Below, one piece after another: positions 36,929 through 47,415 of a stretch of 64,000 bases of DNA. Position 1 is the first letter of the stretch; each line of letters opens with the position of its first letter. Source of the DNA: Actinomyces graevenitzii C83. Lineage in GTDB: Bacteria; Actinomycetota; Actinomycetes; Actinomycetales; Actinomycetaceae. A program made the position numbers and the translations under genes. Location of the stretch: contig NZ_JH470338.1 in assembly GCF_000239695.1 (NCBI RefSeq), positions 124,001-188,000 of the forward strand, given 5' to 3'. The notes under the pieces were generated by a model. That model saw only the letters and a program-made list of their open reading frames with translations, did no database searches and was not told the origin of the DNA.

Positions 36929-39718
36929 ATGGCTAAGCGAAACTCTCCCTCTGCTGCTACCCCTGCCGCTTCGCGTTCACGGGGCGGTGCGTCGCGTCAA
37001 AATGCGCCCAGTGACGCTTCGCCTTACCGCCGCCTAGGCGGGGGATTTGCGCTGATTGCGCTAGGTGCCCTGCTTACTTTGCGTGAATGGCTGGGGATTT
37101 CTGGCAGCGCCGGCTCCCTACTACACCACCTGGTGGCTTTCCCCTTTGGGGCACTGTCTCTACTGGCAGCTCCCATGGTGATTTGGGGCGGGATCATGCT
37201 TATACGCGGCAAACCGCTGAGCCCAACCACCAGCCGTATTGCTTTAGCCGCGTTAGCTATCGCTTTTGCTATTGGCGCCCTGATCCAGATTTTTAACGGC
37301 AACCAGCCCTTTGACATCAACACCCTGGAACAAACCGGGGGAGTGTTCGGCTGGCTACTGGGCTACCCGCTAGCTAAATTATTTTCTGCCGTAGGCGCGG
37401 TAGTGGTGTTGCTGCTGCTGGTGGCCTTCTGCCTGCTGGTGGCCTCAGGGCGCACCGCTTTTGACGTGTGGGAGATGGTGCGTGGCCAGGGCTTAGACGG
37501 TGGCTCTGGCGCCCCTCACGACGACGTCGCCAGCCGGGCCCTGGAGCGGATGCGTTCCGTTTTTGGTCGCGACAACGCCCAAGACCCCCAGCAAACCGCC
37601 GTCATGGACACCTACGACGCCGATGAGGCCTTCCGCAGTGCCATTGACAGGGAAGACCTACAAAACACGGCGGTTATCGACCCCCTAGACGAACCCAAAG
37701 CCCCACGCCGCCCCAGCGTGGCGGCCAAGGCCCGCCAAAGCCGCCCCGGGCGCCGTCGCAGTCAAGAACCAGACGTAACCAGCCCACGCGACATTGACGC
37801 CCCCTCTGAAGACGCCCCCACCCAGGCCACTGTGCCCATGAACACCGCCCAAACCGCTGAACTGGGCGATCTGGGACTGTACTCGCAGGCGGCGCGGCAA
37901 ACCTCGGCGGCCACCGCCCCCACCGCAGCCACCGCACCGGTAGTTTCCACCGCCGCCAGCGTGGGTAGTGAACCCGAATTCTCCATGCAGCTACCCGACG
38001 GGGGCACCTACCACCTACCCGACATGAGCGACCTGGTGGCCGGGCGCGAACACGCCACACGTACCCCCGCCAACGACGCGGTAGTCCAAGCCCTGCAAGA
38101 CGTATTCACCGAATTCAACGTGGACGCCAAGGTAACCGGCTACACGCGTGGCCCGCAGGTAACCCGCTACGAGATTCACCGTGGTCACGGCGTTAATGTT
38201 TCACGTATCACGGGACTAGAAAAAAACATTGCCTACGCGGTGGCCAGCGACGAAATCCGGGTGCTCACCCCCATCCCCGGCAAGAGCGCCATCGGTATTG
38301 AAATCCCCAACGCAGACCGCGAAATGGTGACTCTGGGCGACGTGCTACGCAGCTCGGTGGCCCAAAACTCCACCCACCCGCTAACCGTGGGCCTGGGTAA
38401 AGACGTTGAGGGTAACTATGTGGTCACCAACCTGGCTAAAACCCCGCACATGCTGGTAGCTGGGCAAACCGGTTCAGGTAAATCATCGTTTGTTAACTCC
38501 ATGATCACCTCCATCATGATGCGTGCCACCCCCGAGGAAGTGCGCATGGTGCTGGTTGACCCCAAACGTGTGGAGTTAACCATTTATGAAGGCATTCCCC
38601 ACCTGATCACCCCCATTATCACCAGCCCCAAGAAGGCTGCTGAAGCCCTGGAATGGGTGGTTAAGGAAATGGACGCGCGTTACGACGACCTGGCCTCCTT
38701 TGGGTATAAGCACATTGATGACTTCAACCGGGCAGTGCGCGCCGGCGAGGTGCAGGCCCCTCCCGGCTCCCAGCGTCAGATCGCGCCCTACCCCTACCTG
38801 CTAGTGGTGGTAGATGAGTTGGCTGACTTGATGATGACCGCGCCTAAAGACGTGGAAGCCTCAATTCAGCGCATCACCCAGCTGGCGCGTGCGGCCGGTA
38901 TTCACCTGGTGCTGGCCACCCAGCGTCCAGTGGCGCAGGTAGTTACCGGTTTGATCAAGTCCAACGTGCCCTCGCGTCTGGCTTTCGCCACCGCCTCACA
39001 GCTGGACTCGCGCGTAATTTTGGACCAAAACGGGGCCGAGTCGCTCACCGGCCAAGGCGACGCCCTCTACCTGGGCCCGGGCGCCTCCTCACCGATCCGT
39101 GTGCAGGGCAGCTGGGTTACTGAGAAGGAAATCCGCACCGTAGTTGAGCATGTTAAGGACCAGCTCCAGCCCAGCTACCGCGAGGATGTGATTGTCCCCG
39201 AAACTAAGAAACGCATTGAGGAAGAAATCGGCGACGACATGGACCTGCTGTTGCAGGCCGCCGAGCTGATTATCACCAGCCAGTTTGGCTCCACCTCAAT
39301 GCTGCAACGCAAGCTGCGGGTAGGTTTCGCTAAGGCCGGGCGCCTAATGGACCTGCTCGAATCGCGTGAAGTGGTGGGCCCCTCCACCGGCTCTAAAGCC
39401 CGCGAGGTGCTGGTGCCACCCGAGCGCCTGGAGGAAACCCTGGCTTGGATTAAGGGGGAAGGTGACGCCCCCAGCGACGACGACGCCCCCGCCCCGGGTA
39501 GTCCCGAGGATCGCGGGGATGGGTTTGCGGCCGCCGGTGCGGTTAGCGCTGCCAGCGTCAGCTCCTATGGGGCTACCGGGGCGTTTGCACCCAACCGTTA
39601 CGCCACAGACCCGGTAGGTAGCTCCGACCTGCCTGAGAGTGAATCTTGGGATGACGACTCAGACTCTGAAGACTCTGAGGACGCCTGGAGCCTAACCAAT
39701 CGCGGCCCCTCCTGGTAA
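36929..39718 (+). CDS. ftsK: DNA translocase FtsK/SpoIIIE
   Basis: Septal DNA pump that clears chromosomes and activates XerCD at dif. In the 929-residue protein, the first 190 residues hold about four membrane helices and residues 190-360 a charged Pro/Ala-rich linker. The alpha domain follows, then the motor with Walker [10 protein letters not shown] near residue 514 and Walker [14 protein letters not shown] near 630, then a gamma winged helix ([23 protein letters not shown]). The acidic Ser/Asp-rich tail after residue 850 is longer than usual. ATG 36929 has no clear ribosome-binding site, so it may be leaderless. Confidence 0.95.
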   Translation: MAKRNSPSAATPAASRSRGGASRQNAPSDASPYRRLGGGFALIALGALLTLREWLGISGSAGSLLHHLVAFPFGALSLLAAPMVIWGGIMLIRGKPLSPTTSRIALAALAIAFAIGALIQIFNGNQPFDINTLEQTGGVFGWLLGYPLAKLFSAVGAVVVLLLLVAFCLLVASGRTAFDVWEMVRGQGLDGGSGAPHDDVASRALERMRSVFGRDNAQDPQQTAVMDTYDADEAFRSAIDREDLQNTAVIDPLDEPKAPRRPSVAAKARQSRPGRRRSQEPDVTSPRDIDAPSEDAPTQATVPMNTAQTAELGDLGLYSQAARQTSAATAPTAATAPVVSTAASVGSEPEFSMQLPDGGTYHLPDMSDLVAGREHATRTPANDAVVQALQDVFTEFNVDAKVTGYTRGPQVTRYEIHRGHGVNVSRITGLEKNIAYAVASDEIRVLTPIPGKSAIGIEIPNADREMVTLGDVLRSSVAQNSTHPLTVGLGKDVEGNYVVTNLAKTPHMLVAGQTGSGKSSFVNSMITSIMMRATPEEVRMVLVDPKRVELTIYEGIPHLITPIITSPKKAAEALEWVVKEMDARYDDLASFGYKHIDDFNRAVRAGEVQAPPGSQRQIAPYPYLLVVVDELADLMMTAPKDVEASIQRITQLARAAGIHLVLATQRPVAQVVTGLIKSNVPSRLAFATASQLDSRVILDQNGAESLTGQGDALYLGPGASSPIRVQGSWVTEKEIRTVVEHVKDQLQPSYREDVIVPETKKRIEEEIGDDMDLLLQAAELIITSQFGSTSMLQRKLRVGFAKAGRLMDLLESREVVGPSTGSKAREVLVPPERLEETLAWIKGEGDAPSDDDAPAPGSPEDRGDGFAAAGAVSAASVSSYGATGAFAPNRYATDPVGSSDLPESESWDDDSDSEDSEDAWSLTNRGPSW

Positions 39719-39770
39719 GCGCGCGGCAAGGGCTAAGTGCTGGGCGGTAACGCCTGAAGCGCCGGGTGCT

Positions 39771-40637
39771 TTAGGGGCGCAGCGCGGCCTTGAGGTCGAT
39801 CTGCCCGGTGTAAAGGGCTTTACCTAGGATCACCCCGCACAAATTGGGGTGGCTGGCAGCCAAATCCTGTAAGGCAGCAATATCACCCGCGCAGCTGACC
39901 CCACCTGAGGCGATAACCTGCGCACTAGTGGCGCCGCTAAGCGCCCCCAGCAGCGGCAGGTTGGGCCCCGATAGGGCGCCGTCGCGCACCCGGTCAGTAA
40001 CCACATATGCACCAGTGCCGGCCTCATTAAGCGCCGCCAAAATTGGCTCTAGCGGCCCCACCGGCCCGCCCTGGCCGCGCGGATGCACCACATAGGTGGC
40101 CAAATCTGCGCTGGGCTGGGTGGCAGGCTGAGCCGCGCCCCGCTGGGCGCCTGCCAACTGGGCCGCGCCTGGCGTTGCTGGGTCGGCGGGAGCTGCTGGG
40201 TTGGGCGCGGCGCTCGCGGCTGACACGTCCAGGCATACGTTGAGGTGCCTACCAAAGCGGCCCACTAAGGCCGTGGTGGCAGCTAAATCTTTAAGCGCTC
40301 CGGCCCCCAGATTTACCCGCTTGGCGCCGGCGGCTAAAGCCCGCTCCACGTCGTCGGCGCTACTGACGCCCCCGGACCACTGCACGCTTACGCCCGGGTG
40401 CAGCCGCGCCAAATCGGCGATAACCTGTGCCAAAAGCGCTGCGTTAGAGCCGCGCCCAAAGGCCGCGTCCAAGTCAACCAGGTGAATCCAGTCGGCGCCC
40501 GCCTCCACCCAGCGCAGGCAAGCGTCCAGGGCAGAGATGCCCGCGCCGGCGTCGCCCCCAGCGCTAGTGCGGTGGGTGACGGCTAGGCCATTGGCGACGT
40601 CGACAGCAGGCAGCAGCCTAAGCGGACCTACAGCCAC
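39771..40637 (-). CDS. priA: Phosphoribosyl isomerase A (HisA/PriA) with Ala/Pro-rich insertion
   Basis: TIM-barrel isomerase acting on ProFAR in histidine synthesis and, in actinobacteria, on phosphoribosyl anthranilate in tryptophan synthesis. It opens with LRLLPAVDVANG, has HLVDLDAAFGRG, WSGGVSS with a catalytic-type Asp region, VTDRVRDGALSGPN and ASGGVS. About 40 Ala/Pro/Gln-rich residues (roughly 40,095-40,215) are inserted after the fifth-strand segment LNVCLDV. GTG 40637, 2 nt past the trpA stop, fits the family start better than GTG 40664. Position at the end of the trp operon, with no trpF, supports the dual role. Confidence 0.88.
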   Translation of the reverse strand: MAVGPLRLLPAVDVANGLAVTHRTSAGGDAGAGISALDACLRWVEAGADWIHLVDLDAAFGRGSNAALLAQVIADLARLHPGVSVQWSGGVSSADDVERALAAGAKRVNLGAGALKDLAATTALVGRFGRHLNVCLDVSAASAAPNPAAPADPATPGAAQLAGAQRGAAQPATQPSADLATYVVHPRGQGGPVGPLEPILAALNEAGTGAYVVTDRVRDGALSGPNLPLLGALSGATSAQVIASGGVSCAGDIAALQDLAASHPNLCGVILGKALYTGQIDLKAALRP

Positions 40638-40639
40638 GG

Positions 40640-41521
40640 CTAGGCCTTGGTGGTGGCCGCGCACATGGAGGTGAAAAACTCACGCAGCTGAGCGCACAGC
40701 TCATCTAGGGGCTGGTTAACTCCCGGGGCGGTGGCCTGCAAAGCCGGGGTACCTGAGCGCTCCTGGGCGGCCACAATCTCCTCAGTGCGGGCAGCAATCA
40801 TGCGCACAATCGCCGAGCCAGTAATGGCCCCATCGGCGCCGGCCACAATCGCGGCGCGCACATGCTTGGGCTTGGAAATACCAAAACCTAGCAGCACCGG
40901 GGTGGAGTTGTGCTCGCGCAAGGTGGGCACAGCATTATTGAGCCCCTGAGTTTGGGCCTCATTTTCCACGCCGGTAACCCCCACGCGCGAAACGGCGTAA
41001 ACATAGCCGCGTGCAGCCTCAGCTACCTGCGCCAAAGTCTCCTCACTGGCTGAAGGCGGGGCAATGTAGACACTGTCAACGCCCACGGCCCTAGAGGCGG
41101 CAGAGAAAGGACGGCCCTCACGGATGGGCACATCCGGGATCAGTACCGAATCAACCCCGGCGCTGGCGCAGCGCTCATAGAAGGCCTCCAAGCCCATAGC
41201 GATTGGGATGTTGCTGTAAATCAGCAGGCCCATGGGTACCTGCGGGTGCTTGGCGCGCAGGCGGCCAATTAGGTCAAAACAGTCGGCAATGTTGATCCCA
41301 CGGGCAAACACGCGCAGGTGGGCTTCCTGGATGGCTACGCCGTCGGCAACCGGGTCAGAGAAAGGCAAACCTAGCTCTAAAGCGTCGGCGCCGGCAGCAA
41401 TCAACTCGTCAATAATGCGTTCGCTGGCCTCCAAAGTGGGGTCGCCCAGCATCACGAAGGGCACCATGGCGCCCCGTTTTTGCTGCTCGCAGGTGGCAAA
41501 CATGCTTTCGTAACGGCTCAT
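40640..41521 (-). CDS. trpA: Tryptophan synthase alpha chain
   Basis: Cleaves indole-3-glycerol phosphate to indole. It has LELGLPFSDPVADGVAIQEA with the catalytic Asp and MVPFVMLGDP with the catalytic Glu region shifted as usual. VLLGFGISKPKHVRA and GADGAITGSAIVRM bind phosphate. ATG 41521 (MSRYESMFATC) has AGGAG upstream, 4 nt after the trpCB stop; the open frame to 41653 is not used. Length is about 293 residues. Confidence 0.94.
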   Translation of the reverse strand: MSRYESMFATCEQQKRGAMVPFVMLGDPTLEASERIIDELIAAGADALELGLPFSDPVADGVAIQEAHLRVFARGINIADCFDLIGRLRAKHPQVPMGLLIYSNIPIAMGLEAFYERCASAGVDSVLIPDVPIREGRPFSAASRAVGVDSVYIAPPSASEETLAQVAEAARGYVYAVSRVGVTGVENEAQTQGLNNAVPTLREHNSTPVLLGFGISKPKHVRAAIVAGADGAITGSAIVRMIAARTEEIVAAQERSGTPALQATAPGVNQPLDELCAQLREFFTSMCAATTKA

Positions 41522-41525
41522 TGAT

Positions 41526-43793
41526 TTACTCCTTGCCCTTAGCGGCGAACGCGGCATCTTGCTGGTGGGTGCGGTGGGTGCCGGTGCCCGCCTGACCGTT
41601 AGCAACCAGGTCAGCGGCCCGCGAGACGGCGCCGTCGGTGGAAAAAGAGCCACCTAGACGCTCACGGATCTGGTCCAGGTCCTTATCGCCGCGTCCGGAC
41701 AGGCACACCAAAATGGTTTTCTGCGGGTCCCCACCTTCACGGCGGTTTTGCTCAGCCAGTTTCAGGGCGTAAGCCAGGGCGTGGGAGGATTCCATGGCGG
41801 GAATAATGCCCTCGTGGCGGCTAAGCAGCAAGAAAGCCTCAATAGCTTCCTCATCGGTGATACCCACATACTTGGCGCGGCCGCTTTGGGCCAGGTAGGC
41901 GTGCTGGGGGCCAACGCCGGGGTAGTCCAGGCCGGCTGAAACCGAGTAGGACTCTTCCACCTGGCCGTCATCGGTGCGCATCAGGAATGAACGCGCCCCG
42001 TGTAGCACCCCAACCTTGCCCTCATTGATGGGGGCGCCGTGGTGGTTGGTGTTTAGGCCCTCACCGGCAGGCTCGACGCCGTAAAGGGCCACTGCTTCGT
42101 CATCGATAAAGTCAGCAAACATGCCGATTGCGTTAGAGCCACCGCCCACGCAAGCCACCACCGCGTCAGGTAGGCGGCCAAGGCGCGCCAAAGTCTGGGC
42201 GCGTGCCTCGGTGGAAATAATGCGGTGGAATTCTCGCACCATGGTGGGGAAGGGGTGCGGGCCGGCAGCCGTACCCAGCAGGTAGTGGCTGGTGGCGAAA
42301 GTGGCAGTCCAGTCACGTAGAGCCTCGTTGACGGCGTCCTTAAGGGTGCCGCTACCAGCGGTTACGGGCACAACCTTAGCCCCCATCAGCTCCATACGCT
42401 CCACATTGGGGGCCTGGCGTACCACGTCGGTTGCGCCCATGTAAATGGTGCATTCGAGCCCCAGCAGCGCACACACCATGGCGGTAGCGGTGCCATGCTG
42501 GCCGGCGCCGGTCTCAGCAATCACGCGGGTTTTACCCATGCGCTTAGCCAGCAGGGCCTGTCCCAGAACCTGGTTACCCTTGTGAGCGCCGCCGTGCACC
42601 AGGTCTTCACGCTTAAGCAGGATGCGTGCGCCGCCGCCTAGTGGCAGGTTACGCAGCTGCGTAACCGGGGTGGGACGGCCCAGGTAGTTGTGCAGAAGAT
42701 CGTTGATCTCAGCGATGAAGCTCGGGTCATCTACCGCCTCAAGGAAAGCCTGCTCAAGCTGGTCTAGGGCAGGAATCAGCAGCTCAGGCACATATTGGCC
42801 ACCGAACTCGCCAAAGTAGGGGCTGATGCGGGTGTGCGCATCCGCGTCCAGGGTGCCCGCGCCAAGACGCTTAGAGGAGTAGGGCTGCCAGTCAATGGAC
42901 TGGGCGTGGGCATCCAAACCAGCCGCGCCGGTGGTGGGCTGGCCAGCGGAAAGCTCCTGGGCGGCGGCGGCCGGGTCATCAGCGCCAGAAAGAGCCGATC
43001 CCACCAGCACCGCATCCACGTAGGGGGCCAGCAGTTCGACGTCGGCGCGCTCATGCACCCCAGACTCACCCACCAGCACCACGCCACGCGGGGCCAGGGG
43101 CGCCAAGGCGGCAGTGCGGTGCAGGTCAGTTTCCAAGGTACGCAGGTCACGGTTGTTAATGCCGATAATGCGGGCGCCTAGGCCGGCGGCGCGCTCCATC
43201 TGCTCAGCCTCATCAACCTCAGTGAGCACATCCAAACCCAGCTGGGCGGCCAGGGCCGCTAGCTGGGTGTAGGCCTGGTCATCTAGCACTGAGAGCATCA
43301 GCAAGATAGCGTCAGCGCCGTGGTGGCGGGCAGCAATCACCTGGATGGGGTCAATGATAAAGTCCTTATCCAGCACCGGCTGGCGCACAGCCTTAGACAC
43401 GGCGGTCACATCAGCCAGGTCGCCGTTAAAACGGTCAGGCTCGGTCAGTACGCTGATGGCGGCGGCCACGGGCGCATAAGCCTGGGCCAAGGCGGCAGGG
43501 CTGTAACCATCAGAGACGATTGTGCCCAGGGTGGGGCTAGCGGCCTTGCACTCCATGATCAGGGCCGGGCCGCCGGCGCGCGGGTGCAGCTGGCCGTCCT
43601 CACCCAGGGTGCGGGTGCGCAGGGCGGCCTCAAAAGAACGCTGCGAACGCTCCATGGTGGCGGCGTCTAGATGCCCGTAGCGCTCATAAAGCTCAGGTAG
43701 GCGGGCTTTGCGGGCCTCTACCAGCGAGTCTAGGACGGTGCCGGTTTGCCGTAGACGATCGGCAATAGGTGTGCGTACTTGACGCTGACTCAT
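41526..43793 (-). CDS. trpCB: Fused indole-3-glycerol-phosphate synthase / tryptophan synthase beta chain
   Basis: A 755-residue fusion. Residues 1-280 are TrpC ([43 protein letters not shown]). About 335-725 are TrpB ([20 protein letters not shown] with the PLP Lys, [40 protein letters not shown]). A 40-residue linker joins them, and a short tail follows. The fusion would hold the enzymes that make and use indole-3-glycerol phosphate in fixed ratio next to TrpA. Similar trpC-trpB fusions are known in some actinobacteria such as bifidobacteria. Confidence 0.93.
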   Translation of the reverse strand: MSQRQVRTPIADRLRQTGTVLDSLVEARKARLPELYERYGHLDAATMERSQRSFEAALRTRTLGEDGQLHPRAGGPALIMECKAASPTLGTIVSDGYSPAALAQAYAPVAAAISVLTEPDRFNGDLADVTAVSKAVRQPVLDKDFIIDPIQVIAARHHGADAILLMLSVLDDQAYTQLAALAAQLGLDVLTEVDEAEQMERAAGLGARIIGINNRDLRTLETDLHRTAALAPLAPRGVVLVGESGVHERADVELLAPYVDAVLVGSALSGADDPAAAAQELSAGQPTTGAAGLDAHAQSIDWQPYSSKRLGAGTLDADAHTRISPYFGEFGGQYVPELLIPALDQLEQAFLEAVDDPSFIAEINDLLHNYLGRPTPVTQLRNLPLGGGARILLKREDLVHGGAHKGNQVLGQALLAKRMGKTRVIAETGAGQHGTATAMVCALLGLECTIYMGATDVVRQAPNVERMELMGAKVVPVTAGSGTLKDAVNEALRDWTATFATSHYLLGTAAGPHPFPTMVREFHRIISTEARAQTLARLGRLPDAVVACVGGGSNAIGMFADFIDDEAVALYGVEPAGEGLNTNHHGAPINEGKVGVLHGARSFLMRTDDGQVEESYSVSAGLDYPGVGPQHAYLAQSGRAKYVGITDEEAIEAFLLLSRHEGIIPAMESSHALAYALKLAEQNRREGGDPQKTILVCLSGRGDKDLDQIRERLGGSFSTDGAVSRAADLVANGQAGTGTHRTHQQDAAFAAKGKE

Positions 43794-43825
43794 TGATTTC
43801 CCTCTCTTAAATACGGCCCAGGCGC

Positions 43826-44857
43826 TTAGGCGCTTAGCTCACGTGCCTGCGTGACGATCTTATCTAGGTGGCTGGCTACCGTGCCGTTGGCGATAGCTTC
43901 CAGCGCGGTTTGTACACCCTGGGCGAGGGTGTCTGCCTTGCCGGTTACGTACAGTACGGCGGCGGCGCTGGCGGCGATGGCGTCGCGGTGAGCGGCTTGA
44001 CCTGCGCCGTCGAACACAGCGCGAATTAGCTGGGCGTTAACGCTAGCGTCGCCACCAACCAGGTCAGCCACCGTGTAGGTGCCCAGTCCCAGCTGGGCGG
44101 GGGTGACCTCATAGGCGGTGATTTCCGCGCCGCGTAGCTCACGCACCTGGGTGGGGCCGTGCAGGGCGATCTCGTCTAGGCCCGAGCCGTGCACCACCAG
44201 GGCGTGGTCTAGGTTGGCGCTGGCCAGGGCGCTAGCCATGTCGTCTAGCAGGGCCGGGTTACCCACCCCAAGCACCTGGGCGCTGAGCGGGGCGGGGTTA
44301 ACTAGCGGGCCGATCAGGTTGAAAACGGTGGGGTTTTTCAGGGCCGTGCGTACGGGCGCCACATAGCGCATAGCCGGGTGGTATTTCTGGGCGAACAGGA
44401 AGCAGAACCCGGTGCTTTCCAACAGCTGCACGCTGGCCTGGGGGGATAGATCCAGCGGAATACCTAGGGTTTCTACCAGGTCGGCGGCGCCTGAGCGGGA
44501 GGAGACAGCGCGGTTGCCGTGCTTAGCTACCTTCACCCCCAGGCTGGCGGCCACCAGCGCACTGGCGGTGGAGATGTTGATTGTGCCCGCGCGGTCACCG
44601 CCGGTGCCCACCACATCCACTAGGCCCGCCTGGCCCTTGGGGTAGGGGAAGTTCACGGCGGCGGCGCGGAAAGCCTGGGCGGCGGCGGCAATTTCCGCCG
44701 GGTCCTCGCCGCGTGCGTGCAAGGCGCCTAGGAAGGCGGCAATCTCAATCTCGTTAAACTCGCCGTTGGTGATGGCCGCAAATACTTCCACGGCTTGCTC
44801 TTGGCTCAGGACGACGCCGTTTAGCGCCTCACGTAGGGTGGCGGCGGCTTGGCTCAT
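43826..44857 (-). CDS. trpD: Anthranilate phosphoribosyltransferase
   Basis: Transfers phosphoribosyl from PRPP to anthranilate. The 343-residue protein has [18 protein letters not shown] (PRPP loop) near residue 82, [18 protein letters not shown] near 112, [14 protein letters not shown] and NLIGPLVNP. It is separate from trpG. ATG 44857 is preceded by AGGAGTAACC. Confidence 0.95.
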   Translation of the reverse strand: MSQAAATLREALNGVVLSQEQAVEVFAAITNGEFNEIEIAAFLGALHARGEDPAEIAAAAQAFRAAAVNFPYPKGQAGLVDVVGTGGDRAGTINISTASALVAASLGVKVAKHGNRAVSSRSGAADLVETLGIPLDLSPQASVQLLESTGFCFLFAQKYHPAMRYVAPVRTALKNPTVFNLIGPLVNPAPLSAQVLGVGNPALLDDMASALASANLDHALVVHGSGLDEIALHGPTQVRELRGAEITAYEVTPAQLGLGTYTVADLVGGDASVNAQLIRAVFDGAGQAAHRDAIAASAAAVLYVTGKADTLAQGVQTALEAIANGTVASHLDKIVTQARELSA

Positions 44858-44958
44858 GGTTACTCCTTAAAAAATTGTTATTCAGCTTTTGGGGCGGCCA
44901 CTCAAGCCTGGGTGCTTGAGCACCCGGTTTAAGCGGCCGGCGTTTAGCGGGTTGCCGC

Positions 44959-45609
44959 TTAGGCCTCTTGGGTTAAGAACGTGAACAGGGCACTGATTAG
45001 GGTGGGCCCGGCGGGGGTGAGGATAGATTCAGGGTGGAACTGCAAACCCACGGCGGGGGCGCTGGCGTGACGCAGGGCCATAACCACGTCGTCGCGCGAA
45101 TGAGCCAAAGAAACCAGCTGCGCGGGAAGCTTGCGCGAGCCCAAAGAGTGGTAGCGGGCCACATCAATCCAGCCGTAAGGGGCCTGCTCGCCGCTGCGGG
45201 GCGCAATCACGCAGGGGGCCAGCGGGGCAAACTCGGCGCCAGCTTTAGTTACCAGCACCCGGTCGGTGCGCCCATGGGTTGGGCCCACCGGCGCCACCTG
45301 TCCGCCGCAAGCCTCCACCAAAGCCTGGTAACCCAAGCAAATCCCCAGGGTGGGGATGCGCTGCTCAAGGGCGTAGGTGGTTAGCTCCATTAGACACCCG
45401 GCTTCACGCGGGTGGCCCGGGCCGGGGGAGGTGATCAGCAGCGGGCGCTGGCCAGCGGCTGTCTCAGCCTCGGTGGGCTCCAGGGCGGCGGTGAGCACAG
45501 ACATGGGGGTGGTGTTGCGGTAAACATCCACCTGGGCGCCGCGTGAAGTACACAGATCCACCAGGTTGTAGACGAATGAATCGCGGTTATCTAGGAAAAC
45601 TACGCGCAT
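44959..45609 (-). CDS. trpG: Anthranilate synthase glutamine amidotransferase component
   Basis: Class I glutamine amidotransferase, 216 residues, supplying ammonia to TrpE. It has FLDNRDSFVYNLVD, ITSPGPGHP, the nucleophile Cys in LGICLGYQAL near residue 95, and the His-Glu pair in GLQFHPES near 192. It lies 3 nt after trpE, and a 101-nt gap with no obvious terminator precedes trpD. Confidence 0.94.
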   Translation of the reverse strand: MRVVFLDNRDSFVYNLVDLCTSRGAQVDVYRNTTPMSVLTAALEPTEAETAAGQRPLLITSPGPGHPREAGCLMELTTYALEQRIPTLGICLGYQALVEACGGQVAPVGPTHGRTDRVLVTKAGAEFAPLAPCVIAPRSGEQAPYGWIDVARYHSLGSRKLPAQLVSLAHSRDDVVMALRHASAPAVGLQFHPESILTPAGPTLISALFTFLTQEA

Positions 45610-45612
45610 GGC

Positions 45613-47268
45613 TCAGGCCTCCTTGCTAACTAGGTTGCGTTCAATACGCAGAGTTTTGCCTTGGGCGGCGGCAATTGCACGCAGCACGTTAGAGGCCTTG
45701 TGGGCGGTCTCGTCAGCTTCACGCTGAGGCACGGAATCGCTGACCACGCCCGCGCCAGCCTGCACAATTGCCTTGCCGCCGCGCGCGAAGGCTGAGCGGA
45801 TCACAATGCAGGTGTCGAGTTCGCCGTCGCCACGCAGATAACCCACCGCGCCGCCGTAGGAGCCACGGCGGGTGCCCTCATATTGGCGGATCAGCTCGGC
45901 TGCGCGCAGTTTGGGGGCGCCGGTGAGCGTGCCCATGGTCATGGAGGCGCGGAAAGCATCTAGCGGGTGCAGGTCACTGGCCAGCTGCCCGGTAACCTCG
46001 CTGACCAGGTGCATTACTCGCGAGTAGCGGTCTACACGCAGCAGCTGGGTGACTTTGCGCGTGCCCGGGGCGCTGATGCGGGCCACGTCGTTGCGGGCCA
46101 GGTCTACCAGCATCACGTGCTCGGCTACTTCCTTGGCGTCGCTGCGTAGCTCCAGCTCCAGGCGGATGTCTAGCTCGTGGTCAATGCTGCCATCGGGGGC
46201 GAAGCCGCGTGGGCGGGTGCCGGCGATGGGGCGGATAGCCACCTGGCCGGTTTTGGCGCTGTGTAGCAGTGAGGACTCGGGGGAGGCCCCAAAGAGTTCA
46301 AAATCGTCGGTGGCGATATAGAACATGTAGGGGCTGGGGTCAGCATCGTGCAGGTAGCGGTAGGTTTGCAGGGGCTGGGGGCAGTCGATCACAAAGCCAC
46401 GGCTGGGCACCACCTGGTAGGCGTCACCAATGGCGATATGCTGCTGCATTTTGGCCACCAGCTCGCAAAAGTCCGCGTCGCTCATGGTGGGGTAGGCGGT
46501 AATGGTGTCTTCAGCCGCCTGCTGGGTCGACGCCGCCAGGGTGGTTTGCTGGGCCGGTGCGGCTTGCTCTGCTGGGGCCGACGGCGCCTGGGCGGGCAGC
46601 TCATTAATGGCCGCCTCTAGCGCATCCATCTGCGCACTTAACTGGGCGGCGTCGAGCGAGGCACCAACTAGCTGGCAAGAGCCGCTGGGGTGATCCACCA
46701 CCAAAATGATGCGGGCGTTAAAGAACAGGTAATCGGGGCAGGTGTTGGCGCCGTCGGCAACCGACGGCAGGGACTCGTAAGTGCCCAGATAATCAAAAGC
46801 CACCGCCCCGGCCACCAGCGGCAGGTGTGGGTGCGCCACCACCTGGTCAGTCAGGATCCGCAGTGGCTCCATGGTGGAGCGCTCACGCAGGCGGGCGTGC
46901 TCCTCAGCGCTATCTTCAGCCACGCTAGGCAGGTGCAAAACCAGCTCGCTGTCGCTTTGACGGGTGACGGCAGAGCTGAGGTACTGGGCCACAGCCTTAA
47001 GTGCCTGGGGGCCGTCGGTAGTGTCCAGGGCTTTAAGGGTGACGGTGTCGCCCGTGCAGGTGATCTGGGTGCTGGCAGCCAACACCGCGATAGTGGTCAG
47101 GTGCTGTTTTGAGGCAATATCAGCGCTTTCTAGTAGCACTGTGTTAGTGGGGCGAGAGCCGTCCTGGACAGTGTCAACCAAACCTAGCTGGGCTAGGTGG
47201 GCTAGTAGCGCGCCGCCGTCGGCATGGTATTTAACCGGGCGGGTGAAAACCGTTGGGGTATTAGCCAT
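45613..47268 (-). CDS. trpE: Anthranilate synthase component I
   Basis: Chorismate-utilising enzyme making anthranilate. The 551-residue protein has LLESADIASK near residue 45 (feedback tryptophan-site LLES type), PYMFYIATDDFELFGASPES, IRPIAGTRPRG, DLARNDVARIS, GTLTGAPKLRAAELI and IQAGAGVVSDS-type C-terminal motifs. A stretch of about 35 Ala/Pro/Gln-rich residues near 232-265 separates the N-terminal and catalytic parts. ATG 47268 has AGAAGGA upstream. Expression is controlled by the attenuator just before it. Confidence 0.94.
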   Translation of the reverse strand: MANTPTVFTRPVKYHADGGALLAHLAQLGLVDTVQDGSRPTNTVLLESADIASKQHLTTIAVLAASTQITCTGDTVTLKALDTTDGPQALKAVAQYLSSAVTRQSDSELVLHLPSVAEDSAEEHARLRERSTMEPLRILTDQVVAHPHLPLVAGAVAFDYLGTYESLPSVADGANTCPDYLFFNARIILVVDHPSGSCQLVGASLDAAQLSAQMDALEAAINELPAQAPSAPAEQAAPAQQTTLAASTQQAAEDTITAYPTMSDADFCELVAKMQQHIAIGDAYQVVPSRGFVIDCPQPLQTYRYLHDADPSPYMFYIATDDFELFGASPESSLLHSAKTGQVAIRPIAGTRPRGFAPDGSIDHELDIRLELELRSDAKEVAEHVMLVDLARNDVARISAPGTRKVTQLLRVDRYSRVMHLVSEVTGQLASDLHPLDAFRASMTMGTLTGAPKLRAAELIRQYEGTRRGSYGGAVGYLRGDGELDTCIVIRSAFARGGKAIVQAGAGVVSDSVPQREADETAHKASNVLRAIAAAQGKTLRIERNLVSKEA

Positions 47269-47285
47269 AACATTCCTTCTTGCCT

Positions 47286-47377
47286 GCGGCGAGCCGGAAC
47301 GTAAAAGGCTCGCCGCGAGGGCGAGCCTTAAAACTTAAAACGCATCACGAAAGTGGCTCACCCGTTAAGGTAGCCAC
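47286..47377 (-). promoter_or_regulatory. Tryptophan attenuator (alternative hairpins)
   Basis: In minus-strand order: segment 1 GTGGCT (47377-47372) pairs with AGCCAC (47358-47353). Segment 2 GGGTGAGCC (47363-47355) can instead pair with segment 3 GGCTCGCC (about 47327-47320). Segment 3 with its leading AA (47329-47320) pairs perfectly with segment 4 (47314-47305), forming a 10-bp terminator followed by T residues. Stalling on the Trp codons, which overlap segment 1, would free segment 2 to block the terminator. A further CCGGCTCGCCGC lies at 47297-47286. Confidence 0.85.
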
Positions 47378-47394
47378 CACCAAGCGTGGGTCAT
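47365..47394 (-). CDS. trpL: trp operon leader peptide (MTHAWWWLP)
   Basis: Ten codons including the stop encode MTHAWWWLP with three consecutive Trp codons (TGG at 47382-47374). It sits between the promoter and a terminator hairpin upstream of trpE, the classical layout for ribosome-mediated attenuation. The ATG lies about 14-15 nt after the predicted transcription start; a ribosome-binding site is weak or absent. Confidence 0.85.
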   Translation of the reverse strand: MTHAWWWLP

Positions 47395-47415
47395 GGATAC
47401 GTTCTGCACGCGGTA

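Noticed and set aside
41522..41653. N-terminal extension of TrpA
   Set aside because: It lies inside the end of the trpCB gene in another frame; ATG 41521 has a proper ribosome-binding site and matches the family start.
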